A stretch of DNA of 64,000 bases from DATHVI01 sp035461385 (GCA_035461385.1 DATHVI010000131.1:1-64000), one strand, 5' to 3'; positions 42,243-51,281 are shown, numbered from the stretch's first letter. The notes: generated by a model from the letters alone, not told the origin. Translations and numbers: made by a program.

Positions 42243-44714
42243 GTGAGCGAGCAGGAACTCTCGCGGCTCACACCCTCGACGAGCGAGCAGCAGATCCTCG
42301 CGACCGCGGAGCAGCGGGGACCCTGGGTGCTCGTCTACCGGGGCTGGAGCCCGGCACAGGAAGGGCATCGCGAGGCGCTGTGCACGACCGGTAACGGATA
42401 CTTCGCGACCAGGGGCGCCGCGCCCGAGGCGCGGGCCGACGGCATCCACTACCCGGGCACGTACGTCGCCGGGACGTTCAACCGCCTTCGGACCGAGATC
42501 GCAGGCCGCGAGGTGAAGGACGAGAGCATCGTCAACGTCCCCAACTGGCTGCCGCTCGGCTTCCGGCTCGAGGACGGCCCATGGTTCGAGGTCGCCGCGG
42601 TCGAGCTGCTCGACTACGAGCAGGAGCTCGACCTGCGGCGCGGACTGCTGACGCGGACGGTCAGGTTCCGCGACCGCGCGGGGCGGCGGACCCGAGTCGT
42701 CCAGCGCCGGTTCGTGAGCATGGCGCGAGCGCATCTCGGGGCGCTCGAGATCGAGATCGAGCCCGAGGACTGGTCGGGCCGGGTCGAGGTCCGCTCGGCG
42801 CTCGACGGCACGGTCCGCAACTCCGGCGTCGCACGCTACGAGGGCCTCGCGAACCTTCACCTCGATGTCGAGGGGACGACGGAGATCGACGCGGAGACGA
42901 TCGGCCTCGAGGCCCGGACCACGCAGTCGCGGATCGTGATCGCCGAGGCCGCGACGACCCGCGTCCGCGCCGGTCGGGCGACCGAGCGCTGGCTCGCCGA
43001 GTCGGAGGGGGGGATCGCGCATCACATCGTCCTCGAGGTTCGGCGCGGGGAGCCGGCCGTGGTCGAGAAGATCGCGGCGATCCACACCTCCCGCGACCCG
43101 GCGATCTCAGAGCCGGGCGAGGCCGCCCGGCTGACGCTCGCCGCCGCCGCCGACTTCGAGCGGCTGCTGGCCGAGCACGTCACCCGCTGGGCCCATCTGT
43201 GGGAGCGCGCGGGGATCGAGCTCGACGAGGGGGAGCGGACGCGGTTCGCGCTCAACGCCCACATCTTCCACATGCTCCAGGTGATCTCCGAGCACACCGC
43301 AGGGCTCGACGTCAGCGTCCCCGCCCGCGGTCTCCACGGCGAGGCCTATCGCGGACACATCTTCTGGGATGAGCTGTTCCTGTTCCCGTACCTGAGCTTC
43401 CGTTTCCCCGGCCTCGCCAAGTCGCTGCTTCGCTACCGCCACCGCCGGCTCCCCGCGGCGCGGCGGGCTGCGGCCGCGGCCGGGTTGCGGGGCGCGATGT
43501 TCCCCTGGCAGAGCGGCTCCGACGGTCGCGAGGAGACTCCCCTGATCCACCTCAACCCGAAGTCCGGGCGCTGGGTGCCGGACAACTCCCGCCGCCAGTA
43601 CCACATCAGCGCCGCGGTCGCCTACAACGTCATCCACCACTACCGGGTGACGCGGGACCTCGACTTCATCGCCTTCCGGGGGGCCGAGATCGTGCTCGAG
43701 GTGGCGCGGTTCTGGGGCAGCATCGCCGAGCTCGACGCGGAGACGGGGCGCTACGTCATCCGGGGCGCGATGGGGCCCGACGAGTACCACGACGCCTATC
43801 CGGGCGCCGACCGTCCGGGGCTCGACAACAACGCCTACACCAACGTCACGGCGGTCTGGGTGCTGTGCCGCGCGCTCGAGCTCCTCGAGCATCTCCCGCG
43901 TGCGAGGGCGGCGGCGCTGATCGAGCGGATCGAGCTCTCGACCGCGGAGCTCGACCGCTGGCGCGAGATCAGCGAGCGGATGACGGTGCCGTTCCACGGC
44001 GACGGCATCATCAGCCAGTTCGAGGGCTACGACGGGCTCGAGGAGTTCGACTGGGCGGGCTACCGTGACCGCTACGGCGACATCCAGCGCCTCGACCGGA
44101 TCCTCGAGGCCGAGGGGGACACGACGAACCGCTACAAGGCCTCGAAGCAGCCCGACGCGCTGATGCTGCTGTTCCTGTTCACTCCCGACGAGCTGAGATC
44201 GCTGTTCGACCGGCTCGGGTACACGCTCGGGCCCGGGGCGATCGCGCGCAACATCGACTACTACTCCCGCCGAACCTCGCACGGCTCGACGCTCAGCCGC
44301 GTCGTCGGCTCTTGGGTGCTGGCTCGAGCCGACCGGGCGGCGTCGTGGGCGCTGTTCCGCGAGGCGCTCGAGAGCGACCTGTCCGACATCCAGGGAGGGA
44401 CCACCGCCGAGGGAATCCACCTCGGCGCGATGGCGGGGACCGTCGACCTGATCCAGCGCGGCTACACCGGTATCGAGCCGCGCGAGGACGCACTCGCGTT
44501 CGCTCCCGTGCTTCCCGAGGACCTGCGCGGGATGTCGTTCTCGATCCACTACCGCGACCACTGGGATGTCGGGGTGAGGATCGACCGGGACTCGATCAGC
44601 ATCACCCTCCCGGAGTCCGACCTCGATCCGCCGATCACCGTCGAGGTCGGCGACCAGCGGGTCCGTGTGGCGCCCGGGGAGACACGCGTGTTCGGGCTTG
44701 CGGTCCACGCTTGA
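42243..44714 (+). CDS. Glycoside hydrolase family 65 disaccharide phosphorylase (trehalose or maltose type)
   Basis: The 823-residue GH65 protein starts at GTG 42243. An N-terminal beta-sandwich (GWSPAQEGHREALCTTGNGY and NVPNWLPLGFRL) precedes the barrel with GLHGEAYRGHIFWDELFLFP, the catalytic Glu in MGPDEYHDAYPG, DNNAYTNVTAVWVL and the phosphate region KQPDALMLLFLF. SHGSTLSRVVGSWVLAR and GTTAEGIHLGAMAGT close the catalytic part. The enzyme splits a disaccharide with phosphate to glucose and beta-glucose 1-phosphate. The adjacent beta-phosphoglucomutase uses that product. Trehalose, maltose or kojibiose specificity cannot be settled here. Confidence 0.88.
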   Translation: MSEQELSRLTPSTSEQQILATAEQRGPWVLVYRGWSPAQEGHREALCTTGNGYFATRGAAPEARADGIHYPGTYVAGTFNRLRTEIAGREVKDESIVNVPNWLPLGFRLEDGPWFEVAAVELLDYEQELDLRRGLLTRTVRFRDRAGRRTRVVQRRFVSMARAHLGALEIEIEPEDWSGRVEVRSALDGTVRNSGVARYEGLANLHLDVEGTTEIDAETIGLEARTTQSRIVIAEAATTRVRAGRATERWLAESEGGIAHHIVLEVRRGEPAVVEKIAAIHTSRDPAISEPGEAARLTLAAAADFERLLAEHVTRWAHLWERAGIELDEGERTRFALNAHIFHMLQVISEHTAGLDVSVPARGLHGEAYRGHIFWDELFLFPYLSFRFPGLAKSLLRYRHRRLPAARRAAAAAGLRGAMFPWQSGSDGREETPLIHLNPKSGRWVPDNSRRQYHISAAVAYNVIHHYRVTRDLDFIAFRGAEIVLEVARFWGSIAELDAETGRYVIRGAMGPDEYHDAYPGADRPGLDNNAYTNVTAVWVLCRALELLEHLPRARAAALIERIELSTAELDRWREISERMTVPFHGDGIISQFEGYDGLEEFDWAGYRDRYGDIQRLDRILEAEGDTTNRYKASKQPDALMLLFLFTPDELRSLFDRLGYTLGPGAIARNIDYYSRRTSHGSTLSRVVGSWVLARADRAASWALFREALESDLSDIQGGTTAEGIHLGAMAGTVDLIQRGYTGIEPREDALAFAPVLPEDLRGMSFSIHYRDHWDVGVRIDRDSISITLPESDLDPPITVEVGDQRVRVAPGETRVFGLAVHA

Positions 44715-47092
44715 CGGACCGCCCCGATCCGGGCCCGGGCGACCGCGGCCTGACCGCCTCAGAGGTCGCCGAGCGCATCCGCGGGGGACGGGTGAACGAG
44801 GTCCCGCGCGCCCCTACCCGCACCTTCGGGGAGATCGTGCGCGCGAACCTCCTCACCCCGGTGAACGCGATCATCGGCTCGCTCCTGGCCGTGATCCTGG
44901 TCGCGTATCCGGGCCCCGATGCGCTGTTCGCCGGGGTGGTGGTGTCGAACACGATCATCGGGATCGTCCAGGAGCTGCGCGCGCGACGAGCGCTCGAGAG
45001 CCTCGCGGTCCTGAACGTGATCAGGGCCCGGGTGGTCAGGGACGGCCGAGTCGAGGAGATCCCCTACGAGCAGGTGGTCGCCGACGACGTGATCGAGCTC
45101 CAACCGGGCGACCAGGTCGGCGTCGACGGCGAGGTGCTTCGAGCCGCCTCGCTCGAGGTCAACGAGGCGCTGCTCACGGGGGAGTCGGAGCCGGTGGTCA
45201 AGTCGCCGGGCGACGACGTGCTCTCGGGGAGCTTCGTCGCCGCGGGGACGGGCCGGATGCGGGCGACGAGGATCGGGGCCGCGGCCTACGCCAGCGGCCT
45301 CGCCGAGGAGGCGCGACGCTTCCAGCTCGTCGACTCCGAGCTCCGGGCCGGCGTCAACGTGGTTCTGCGGTGGCTGACCTGGATCATCCCGCCGCTCGCC
45401 GTACTGCTCGCGATCGTGCTGCTCGGCTTCGGCGAGAGCTGGCGCGAGGCGCTGCGGGGCACGGTCGCGGCCTCGGTGGCGATGGTCCCCGACGGCCTCG
45501 TCCTGCTGACCAGCATCGCGTTCATCGTCGGCATCCTCGAGCTCGCCCGCCGCCGGGCGCTCGCGCGCGAGCTGGCCTCGGTCGAATTGCTCGCGCGAGT
45601 CGACGTGCTCTGCCTTGACAAGACGGGCACGATCACCACCGGCGAGATCGCTTTCAGCGGGCTGATGCCGGTCGGCGGGGCATCGGCCGACGAGGCGGAG
45701 GATGCGCTCGCGGCGCTCGCGGCGGCGGATCCGAATCCGAACGCGACGCTGGCCGCGATCGGCGCCCGGTTCCGGCCATCACTGGGCTGGAGGCCGGTCC
45801 GCACGGTGCCGTTCTCGTCGGCGCGGCGGTGGTCATCGGCCACGTTCGAGGGGCGCGGGACGTACATCCTCGGCGCCCCCGAGGCCCTGGGCGTCGACGG
45901 CGAGGTCCGCGAGCGGGTCGCCACCGAGGCCGCCGTCGGCCGGCGGATCGTCCTCCTCGCCCGGTCGTCGGACGCGCCGGCAGGGGGCGACCTGCCGCCG
46001 GCGCGGACGCCGGTGGCGCTGGTCTCGCTCGAGGACGAGGTCCGGCCGGATGGCGCCGAGATCCTCGCCTTCTTCGCCGCCCAGGGCGTGGCGCTGAAGG
46101 TGATCTCGGGCGACCATCCCGCGACCGTCGCCGCGGTCGCCCGACGCGCCGGGCTCGCAGGCGCCGGCGACGGGATCGACGCGCGCGAGCTCCCGGCCGG
46201 CGAGGATGCCCTCGCCGACGTCGTCGAGGACAACGCGGTCTTCGGCCGGGTGACTCCGCATCACAAGCAGGCGATGATCGCGGCGCTCAAGTCGCGCGGA
46301 CATACGGTCGCGATGACCGGCGACGGGGTCAACGACGTGCTCGCGCTCAAGGACGCAGACATGGGGATCGCGATGGGCGACGGCAGCGACGCGACGCGCG
46401 CGGTCGCCGAGCTCGTCCTGCTCGACAACCGCTTCGCCACGCTCCCGGTGGTGCTCGCCGCCGGTCGCCGCGTGATCAACAACATCGAGCGGGTGGCGAA
46501 CCTGTTCGTCGCGAAGGCGACCTACGCGGTCCTGCTGACGGCGCTGACGATCGCGTTCACGGTCGACTTCCCGTTCGTGCCGCGCCAGCTGACGCTGGTC
46601 GGGACGTTCAGCATCGGGGTCCCGGGGTTCTTCCTCGCGATGGCCCCGAACGCGCGCCGCGCCGAGCCGGGGTTCATCCACCGGGTGCTGCGGTTCTCGA
46701 TCCCTGCGGGGCTCGTCGCCGGAGTGCTGACCTTCGGCGTCTACGAATGGCTGCGGCGCGATCCCGGCTACACGCTCGCCGAGGCCCGCAGCGCCGCCAC
46801 CCTCGTCCTGCTCGGCATCGGCCTCGTGATCCTCGCTCGCCTCGCGCGCCCGATCAACCGCTGGAAAGCGCTGCTCGTGGCCGGGATGTTCGGGGGCTAC
46901 CTCGCGGTGCTCTACCTGCCGCCGCTGCGGCGGTTCTTCCTCCTCGAGACTCCGTCGCTCGAGATCTGGCTGGCCGTGGTCGGGGTCGTCGCGGCGGCGG
47001 CGGCGATCCTCCACTTCGGACCGCGCCTGATCCGTTGGTGGGGCGAGGGCGACCGGCTCCAGGCGCTCCCGCCGGTCGAGCGACCCCCGTAG
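44711..47092 (+). CDS. CtpE-like cation-transporting P-type ATPase
   Basis: The TTG at 44711 overlaps the phosphorylase TGA (TTGA) and is in frame. It gives 793 residues, near the length of mycobacterial CtpE. Motifs are LTGESEP (actuator), DKTGTITTGE with the phosphorylated Asp, GDGVNDVLALKDADMGIAMG and SVAMVPDGLVLLTSIAF, where PDGL replaces PEGL. CtpE imports calcium in mycobacteria. The longer frame back to 44312 runs inside the phosphorylase and is not needed. Unlike the ATPase at 12480 it has no heavy-metal CPx signature. It ends the PfkB-phosphorylase operon. Confidence 0.87.
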   Translation: MTDRPDPGPGDRGLTASEVAERIRGGRVNEVPRAPTRTFGEIVRANLLTPVNAIIGSLLAVILVAYPGPDALFAGVVVSNTIIGIVQELRARRALESLAVLNVIRARVVRDGRVEEIPYEQVVADDVIELQPGDQVGVDGEVLRAASLEVNEALLTGESEPVVKSPGDDVLSGSFVAAGTGRMRATRIGAAAYASGLAEEARRFQLVDSELRAGVNVVLRWLTWIIPPLAVLLAIVLLGFGESWREALRGTVAASVAMVPDGLVLLTSIAFIVGILELARRRALARELASVELLARVDVLCLDKTGTITTGEIAFSGLMPVGGASADEAEDALAALAAADPNPNATLAAIGARFRPSLGWRPVRTVPFSSARRWSSATFEGRGTYILGAPEALGVDGEVRERVATEAAVGRRIVLLARSSDAPAGGDLPPARTPVALVSLEDEVRPDGAEILAFFAAQGVALKVISGDHPATVAAVARRAGLAGAGDGIDARELPAGEDALADVVEDNAVFGRVTPHHKQAMIAALKSRGHTVAMTGDGVNDVLALKDADMGIAMGDGSDATRAVAELVLLDNRFATLPVVLAAGRRVINNIERVANLFVAKATYAVLLTALTIAFTVDFPFVPRQLTLVGTFSIGVPGFFLAMAPNARRAEPGFIHRVLRFSIPAGLVAGVLTFGVYEWLRRDPGYTLAEARSAATLVLLGIGLVILARLARPINRWKALLVAGMFGGYLAVLYLPPLRRFFLLETPSLEIWLAVVGVVAAAAAILHFGPRLIRWWGEGDRLQALPPVERPP

Positions 47093-47101
47093 CCGCCACG
47101 G
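47087..47101. promoter_or_regulatory. Candidate regulon operator, copy 8
   Basis: Minus-strand CCGTGGCGGCTACGG matches 14 of 15 consensus positions and is a better palindrome than the reference (six of seven pairs). It overlaps the ATPase stop codon and lies 81 bases upstream of the 97-residue ORF at 47182. Confidence 0.6.
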
Positions 47102-47181
47102 AGGGTCGCTTCGGGTCATCCGCCTCCGATCCGCGGCGGCGCCCCGATGGAGCCGCTCGCGCGGCGACGTAGCCTCCTCGC

Positions 47182-47475
47182 ATGGCTCCTCTCGCGACCG
47201 ACGCCGCCCCGGCGCGTGGAGATCTGCGCTCGGAGCGGCTCCAATCCGGCACCTACCTCACCGACGGCGACCGCCTCCTCTGCGTCACCGAGCGATTGCC
47301 CGGCCGCGAGCTGCGGGCGGGCGGCGTGATCGTCGAGGTCGAGGACTGCCGGACGCTCGAGCGGTTCCTCGCCTCCGAGGCGGAGCTGATCGAGGCCGGC
47401 GCCCGGATCGTCGATCCCGCCGCCGGGCGCGAGCCCCAGCCGCGCCTCCGCGAGCCAGTTCCCCGCAGCGCGTAG
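47182..47475 (+). CDS. Small conserved-looking protein of unknown function
   Basis: The ATG at 47182 is preceded by TAGCCT at about 47170, as if transcription started at the ATG. The 97-residue product is soluble, with beta-like DRLLCVTERLPGRELRAGGV and IVEVEDCRTLERF and a Pro-rich end. Two Cys are present. I recognise no family. It lies between the ATPase and hsp20 genes with a strong motif copy upstream and another overlapping its stop codon, so it is probably a member of the same regulon. Confidence 0.5.
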   Translation: MAPLATDAAPARGDLRSERLQSGTYLTDGDRLLCVTERLPGRELRAGGVIVEVEDCRTLERFLASEAELIEAGARIVDPAAGREPQPRLREPVPRSA

Positions 47476-47510
47476 CCGCCCCCTCCGTGCGCGCTACGGA
47501 GCCGCTACGG
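47470..47510. promoter_or_regulatory. Cluster of three candidate operators upstream of hsp20 (copies 9 to 11)
   Basis: Copies are at 47470-47484 (minus strand, AGGGGGCGGCTACGC), 47485-47499 (CCGTGCGCGCTACGG) and 47496-47510 (ACGGAGCCGCTACGG). The last two overlap with an 11-base shift, which is one helical turn. A TACCGT near 47543 could be the -10 of the hsp20 gene, whose start is at 47615. Confidence 0.55.
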
Positions 47511-47614
47511 GAATCCCCACCGATGACCGCGGCCGCCTGCCGGTGTACCGTCGTCGCAGGGAGACCACCCCAAGGAAGGATCACGCGGTCTCCCGCACCG
47601 ATAGGAGGTATCGC

Positions 47615-48058
47615 ATGCCTAGCACGCTTGCCGGCTGGAGCCCGTTCACGGACCTGGCCGAGCTGCGCCGCCGGTTCGACCGCCTGTTCGAGGAGACCGA
47701 GGCCGGGGGTCGTGCCTGGTCGCCATCGGTCGACCTGATCCGCGGCGACGACGAGCTCACGCTGAAGGCCGATCTGCCCGGAATCACGCCCGAGGAGGTC
47801 GAGATCGAGGTCGTCGACGGCGTCCTCACCGTCTCCGGCGAGCACACCGAGGAGCGCGAGGAAGGGGACGAGCGTTATCTCCGGCGCGAGCGCCGCAGAG
47901 GCTCGTTCCGGCGCTCGATGACGCTGCCCGAGGGGGTTGAGCCCGAGCGAATCGAGGCCGCGGTCGCGGACGGACTGCTCGAGGTGAGGATCCCGCTCCC
48001 CGCGGCCGGGAAGGCCACCCAGACGGTGAAGATCAAGCCGACGGCCGGGTCGGACTGA
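47615..48058 (+). CDS. Small heat shock protein, Hsp20/alpha-crystallin family (HspX-like)
   Basis: ATG 47615 follows AGGAGG by seven bases. The 147-residue chaperone has an N-terminal FTDLAELRRRFDRLFEE, the alpha-crystallin domain from WSPSVDLIRGDDELTLKADL to ERIEAAVADGLLEVRIPL, and a short Lys-rich tail. It would hold unfolding proteins under stress without ATP. HspX (Rv2031c) is the strongest DosR-regulon product in M. tuberculosis and has the same domain plan and similar length. The promoter region has the densest group of motif copies in the window. Confidence 0.92.
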   Translation: MPSTLAGWSPFTDLAELRRRFDRLFEETEAGGRAWSPSVDLIRGDDELTLKADLPGITPEEVEIEVVDGVLTVSGEHTEEREEGDERYLRRERRRGSFRRSMTLPEGVEPERIEAAVADGLLEVRIPLPAAGKATQTVKIKPTAGSD

Positions 48059-48068
48059 GGCCGGGCGC

Positions 48069-48101
48069 TCGCGGGAGGTCGCGCCGCGCGGCTTCCCGCG
48101 A
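48069..48101. terminator. Stem-loop after hsp20
   Basis: TCGCGGGA (48069-48076) pairs perfectly with TCCCGCGA (48094-48101) around a 17-base GC-rich loop, beginning ten bases after the hsp20 stop. No T-run follows. It may end the hsp20 transcript or attenuate read-through to the protease gene at 48118. Confidence 0.4.
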
Positions 48102-48117
48102 CGACACCGCCGCCCCG

Positions 48118-49257
48118 ATGCCGGGTCGCAGCTTCAAGGTCGGCCGCCTGTACGGGATTCCGATCGGGATTCATCCGCTGTGGCTGGTGATCGTCGCCCT
48201 GATCACCTGGTCGCTGGGCGAGGCCTACTACCCGGACACGGTCGCCGGTATCTCGACCGGGCTCGCCTACGCGCTCGGTCTCGCGAGCGCCCTGCTCCTG
48301 TTCGCCAGCATCCTCGCCCACGAGCTCGGACATGCGCTGGTCGCTCGGCGCCGGGGCGTCGAGATCGAGGAGATCGACCTCTGGCTCCTCGGCGGGGTTG
48401 CGAAGCTGAAGGGCTCGCCCGAGCAACCCGGGGACGAGTTGCGGTACGCGCTCGCGGGCCCGCTCGTGACGCTCGCGATCGCAGCCGCCTTCGGCGCCGT
48501 CCTCGCCGCGCTCCCGGCGTCGTCCCCGGAAGCCCTTTCGGCACTGATCGCCTACCAGGCGCTGGTCAACGCGGCGATCCTCGGCTTCAACCTGCTGCCC
48601 GCCTTTCCACTCGATGGCGGACGCGTGCTCCGGGCCGTGCTCTGGGCGCGGTACTCCGACCTCAACCGAGCGACTGCCCGGGCCGCCGGGATCGGGCGGG
48701 GCTTCGCGTACGCGTTCGTCGGGTTCGGCGTCCTGAGCGCGTTCGCGGGCGCCCCGGGCGGGCTCTGGCTGCTCGTGATCGGCCTCTTCCTCGTGCTCGC
48801 GAGCCGGGGCGAGGAGGAGATGGTCCGGATCAGGGCGACGCTCGGCGGGCTTCCGCTTCGCCGGCTGATGGCCTTCCCCGCTCGGACCGTCCCCGCGTCG
48901 ACCCACATCGAGGATGCGCTTGCGAACCACTTCGTTCCGTTCGGCTACCGATCGTTCCCGGTCCTCGAGGCGGGGCGTCCGATCGGGCTGTTGACGATCG
49001 ACGCGGTCGAGCGGCTGTCGCCCGCGGAGCGCCGCACGCGGACCGCGGGAGAGCTCGCCGATCGCGATCCGAGCCTGCTCGTCGACGAGGGGATCGAGGT
49101 CGACGAGCTCCTGGCGCTGCCGGGCTTCAACCGCTTGGGTCGCGTCGTCGTGCGCGGCGACGACGGCGATGTCGGCCTGCTGTCGCTGACTGCGCTCGAG
49201 CGGGCGTTGCGTGCCCGGGGGCTCGCGGCCGGGTCCGCGGCCCCCGAAAGATCCTGA
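48118..49257 (+). CDS. Site-2 protease (M50) with C-terminal CBS domains (Rip3-like)
   Basis: The 379-residue membrane protease has the zinc motif HELGH in FASILAHELGHALVARRRGV and the second site NLLPAFPLDGGRVLRA (DG with the Asp ligand) between six hydrophobic segments. A CBS pair follows (ARTVPASTHIEDALANHFVP and TAGELADRDPSLLVDEGIEV), with a final LLSLTALERALRA. Site-2 proteases cut membrane-bound anti-sigma factors or transporters. The CBS part probably senses adenine nucleotides. Rv2625c (Rip3) is the counterpart in the DosR regulon. The gene is close after hsp20, with no good motif copy directly in front, so it may depend on read-through. Confidence 0.87.
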   Translation: MPGRSFKVGRLYGIPIGIHPLWLVIVALITWSLGEAYYPDTVAGISTGLAYALGLASALLLFASILAHELGHALVARRRGVEIEEIDLWLLGGVAKLKGSPEQPGDELRYALAGPLVTLAIAAAFGAVLAALPASSPEALSALIAYQALVNAAILGFNLLPAFPLDGGRVLRAVLWARYSDLNRATARAAGIGRGFAYAFVGFGVLSAFAGAPGGLWLLVIGLFLVLASRGEEEMVRIRATLGGLPLRRLMAFPARTVPASTHIEDALANHFVPFGYRSFPVLEAGRPIGLLTIDAVERLSPAERRTRTAGELADRDPSLLVDEGIEVDELLALPGFNRLGRVVVRGDDGDVGLLSLTALERALRARGLAAGSAAPERS

Positions 49258-49362
49258 CAAGCGGGTCGGTAGTCAGCGCGGAGGCCGGATCGGTGATCCC
49301 TGCGGATGAACCCGGCGGCAGGGTGCGCGACGCTTGCGGTAGCGAGTGAAAGGAGGCTCCTG

Positions 49363-49653
49363 ATGGCCCGAGATCTACGGCTTGCGGGTCCACGCCAAGG
49401 TGACCTTCGTCCTCGATCGACCTTGACCATGGATGCTGAACGCTCCAGATCGATGCTGCGGGCGAGCCCGGGTGACCGGGTGGTGATCCACGGTCACCAT
49501 CTCGGCGAGCCCGAGCGCGACGGCGAGATCCTCGAGGTGATGGGAGAGAACGGGGCGCCGCCCTACCTCGTCCGCTGGTCGGATGACGGCCACGTCTCGG
49601 AGCTCTACCCGGCGGACGACGCCCACATCGAACGCCTCGGGCGCGAGGACTGA
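49363..49653 (+). CDS. DUF1918 protein (Rv0569-like) with an N-terminal extension
   Basis: AGGAGG (49351-49356) supports ATG 49363, giving 96 residues. The DUF1918 domain occupies the second half: LRASPGDRVVIHGHHLGEPE, then DGEILEVMGENGAPPYLVRW and HVSELYPADDAHIERL. Family members are usually 60-70 residues with a single SH3-like barrel. The first 30 residues here are basic and without similarity, unless translation begins at ATG 49432 or 49453. Rv0569 is a DosR-regulon DUF1918 protein reported as DNA- or nucleotide-binding, in my memory. Located after the protease gene, convergent with the PHP phosphatase. Confidence 0.75.
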   Translation: MARDLRLAGPRQGDLRPRSTLTMDAERSRSMLRASPGDRVVIHGHHLGEPERDGEILEVMGENGAPPYLVRWSDDGHVSELYPADDAHIERLGRED

Positions 49654-49695
49654 GCGCTCTCTGCGCGAGGTCGACCGAGCCTGCGCCGCTGAGGG

Positions 49696-50430
49696 TCAGG
49701 CAAGCGGTCGATACGGCGGCTCGACGTCCCTCCCGGCGATGATCGCCGACGGCGCGGCACGGGCGATCCAGTCGATGTGAGGGGCGGTGGTCTCGATCTC
49801 GCTCAGGGCCGCGAGACCCCCCGACAGCTCGACCGGGCGCCCGTGGACTGCCGAGTGGGAGTCGCTCCCGAGCACGTGGATGAGTCCGCGCATCGCGAGC
49901 TCGGCCATCGCCGCCGCCGTCTCGGGCTCGATCATGAACGCGGCGGTCGCCTGAACGAGCGCTCCGCGCGCGATCAGCTCCGCCAGCCGCCGCTCGAGGT
50001 CGGCGGTCAAGTGGCGCTCAGGATGCGCGATGACGCTGCGGAAGCCGCGCGCGGCGAGGTCGTCGACCGTCTGCCGCAGCGAATCCGAGAGCGGTCCCGG
50101 CGCCGGCTCGACCAGGATCCAGCGGCGGCCGGCGCCGAGCGAGACCCGCCGGAGCTCGTCGGCGCTGAGGCCCCCGGCGGTGGTCTCGGCGACCTCGCCG
50201 CCAGCGAGCACGCGGGCGGACACCCTCGCTCGCTCGAGCGCCGTGTTGAGCTCCGCGACGTGGTCCCGCAGCGCTTCGATCCGAACGTCGTGGTCGTGGC
50301 GGATGTGCGGTGTGGCGCAGACGAGCTCGATCCCGTCGGCTGCCGCCTGGCTCGCCATCGCGACGGCGTCGTCGAGCTCCTGCGCCCCGTCGTCGATCCC
50401 CGGGACGATGTGGCAGTGGAGGTCGATCAC
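49696..50430 (-). CDS. PHP-domain phosphoesterase (CpsB/YwqE-type tyrosine phosphatase-like)
   Basis: GTG 50430 gives a 244-residue PHP protein. Metal ligands appear in IDLHCHIVPGIDDGAQELDD, CATPHIRHDHD, RSVIAHPERHL and HVLGSDSHS. The arrangement matches bacterial low-molecular-weight-type PHP tyrosine phosphatases that act on capsule-assembly kinases, although here no such kinase is nearby. The start begins exactly at the first strand; the longer upstream frame runs through the USP gene. It follows the USP (50448-51281) by 17 bases and is likely in its operon. The substrate is uncertain. Confidence 0.8.
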   Translation of the reverse strand: MIDLHCHIVPGIDDGAQELDDAVAMASQAAADGIELVCATPHIRHDHDVRIEALRDHVAELNTALERARVSARVLAGGEVAETTAGGLSADELRRVSLGAGRRWILVEPAPGPLSDSLRQTVDDLAARGFRSVIAHPERHLTADLERRLAELIARGALVQATAAFMIEPETAAAMAELAMRGLIHVLGSDSHSAVHGRPVELSGGLAALSEIETTAPHIDWIARAAPSAIIAGRDVEPPYRPLA

Positions 50431-50447
50431 GTCGCCACGACCGGCGG

Positions 50448-51281
50448 TCAGTCCGGCGCCGGCTCCCCTTCGTCGGCCGACCGCGGCACCACGACCACCG
50501 GGCACGGCGCCGTCCTCATCACTTCCCCCGATACCCCGCCGAGCAGCGTGCGGCGCACAGGGCCGTAGCCCCGGGATCCGAGGACGAGCAGGTCGAGCTC
50601 GACCCCGCGGTCCGCGAGCGCCGCGGCGGCCGGCCCGGAGACGATCTCCGCCGAGGCCTCGACCTGGTCGCCGATCCGGGCCAGCGCGCGATCGAGGGCC
50701 AGCGCGAGCTCGTCGCGAGTCGGTGGGAGCTCGCCGGGGAGCAGGTCGTGCGGCTCGAGGGTCCGGTCGACGGCGATCAGGCGAAGCGAGGCGCCGACTC
50801 GGGCTGCGAGCGACACCGCCACAGTGAGCGCTTCTCGCGCCTCGGCGCGACCGTCGTAACCGACCCCGATCTCCTCGAGCCCCGGGTGTTGACGCGATCC
50901 GTAGCCCCGGGGCGCGACGGCGACCGCGCATCGCGCCCCTTCGAGCAGCCGCTCGCCGACGGTCCCGGGCAGCACCCGTCCGACGGCGCCACGGTGGGTC
51001 GAGCCGATCACGATCAGGCTCGCGCCGTCGGCCGCCGCCGCCTCGGCCAGCGCCCGCGGAGTCGATCCCGATGCAAGCGCCCGGAACGAGGGCTCAGGGT
51101 CGAGCGCCCGGGCGTTCGAGGCGAGTCGGCGCTCGGCCGCGGCGAGCGCATCGGCGTCCGCGTCGCCGACGACCGCAACGAGCGTGATCGCGGCCTCGCC
51201 CAGAGCCAGCGACCGAGCGAGCGCGAGAGCGTCGCGCGAGCCGTCGCTGCCGTCGTCGCCGACCAGGATCCGGGACGTCAT
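50448..51281 (-). CDS. Tandem-domain universal stress protein
   Basis: The 277-residue protein is the shortest of the four two-domain USPs here. Domain 1 runs from SRILVGDDGSDGSRDALALA to GSTHRGAVGRVLPGTVGERL. Domain 2 starts IGVGYDGRAEAREALTVA and ends GSRGYGPVRRTLLGGVSGEV. Both carry the ATP-binding glycines. It forms an operon with the PHP phosphatase gene and is divergent from the CBS gene at 51469, with two motif copies between (51362-51400). Family knowledge suggests an ATP-binding dormancy or redox-stress role. Confidence 0.9.
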   Translation of the reverse strand: MTSRILVGDDGSDGSRDALALARSLALGEAAITLVAVVGDADADALAAAERRLASNARALDPEPSFRALASGSTPRALAEAAAADGASLIVIGSTHRGAVGRVLPGTVGERLLEGARCAVAVAPRGYGSRQHPGLEEIGVGYDGRAEAREALTVAVSLAARVGASLRLIAVDRTLEPHDLLPGELPPTRDELALALDRALARIGDQVEASAEIVSGPAAAALADRGVELDLLVLGSRGYGPVRRTLLGGVSGEVMRTAPCPVVVVPRSADEGEPAPD

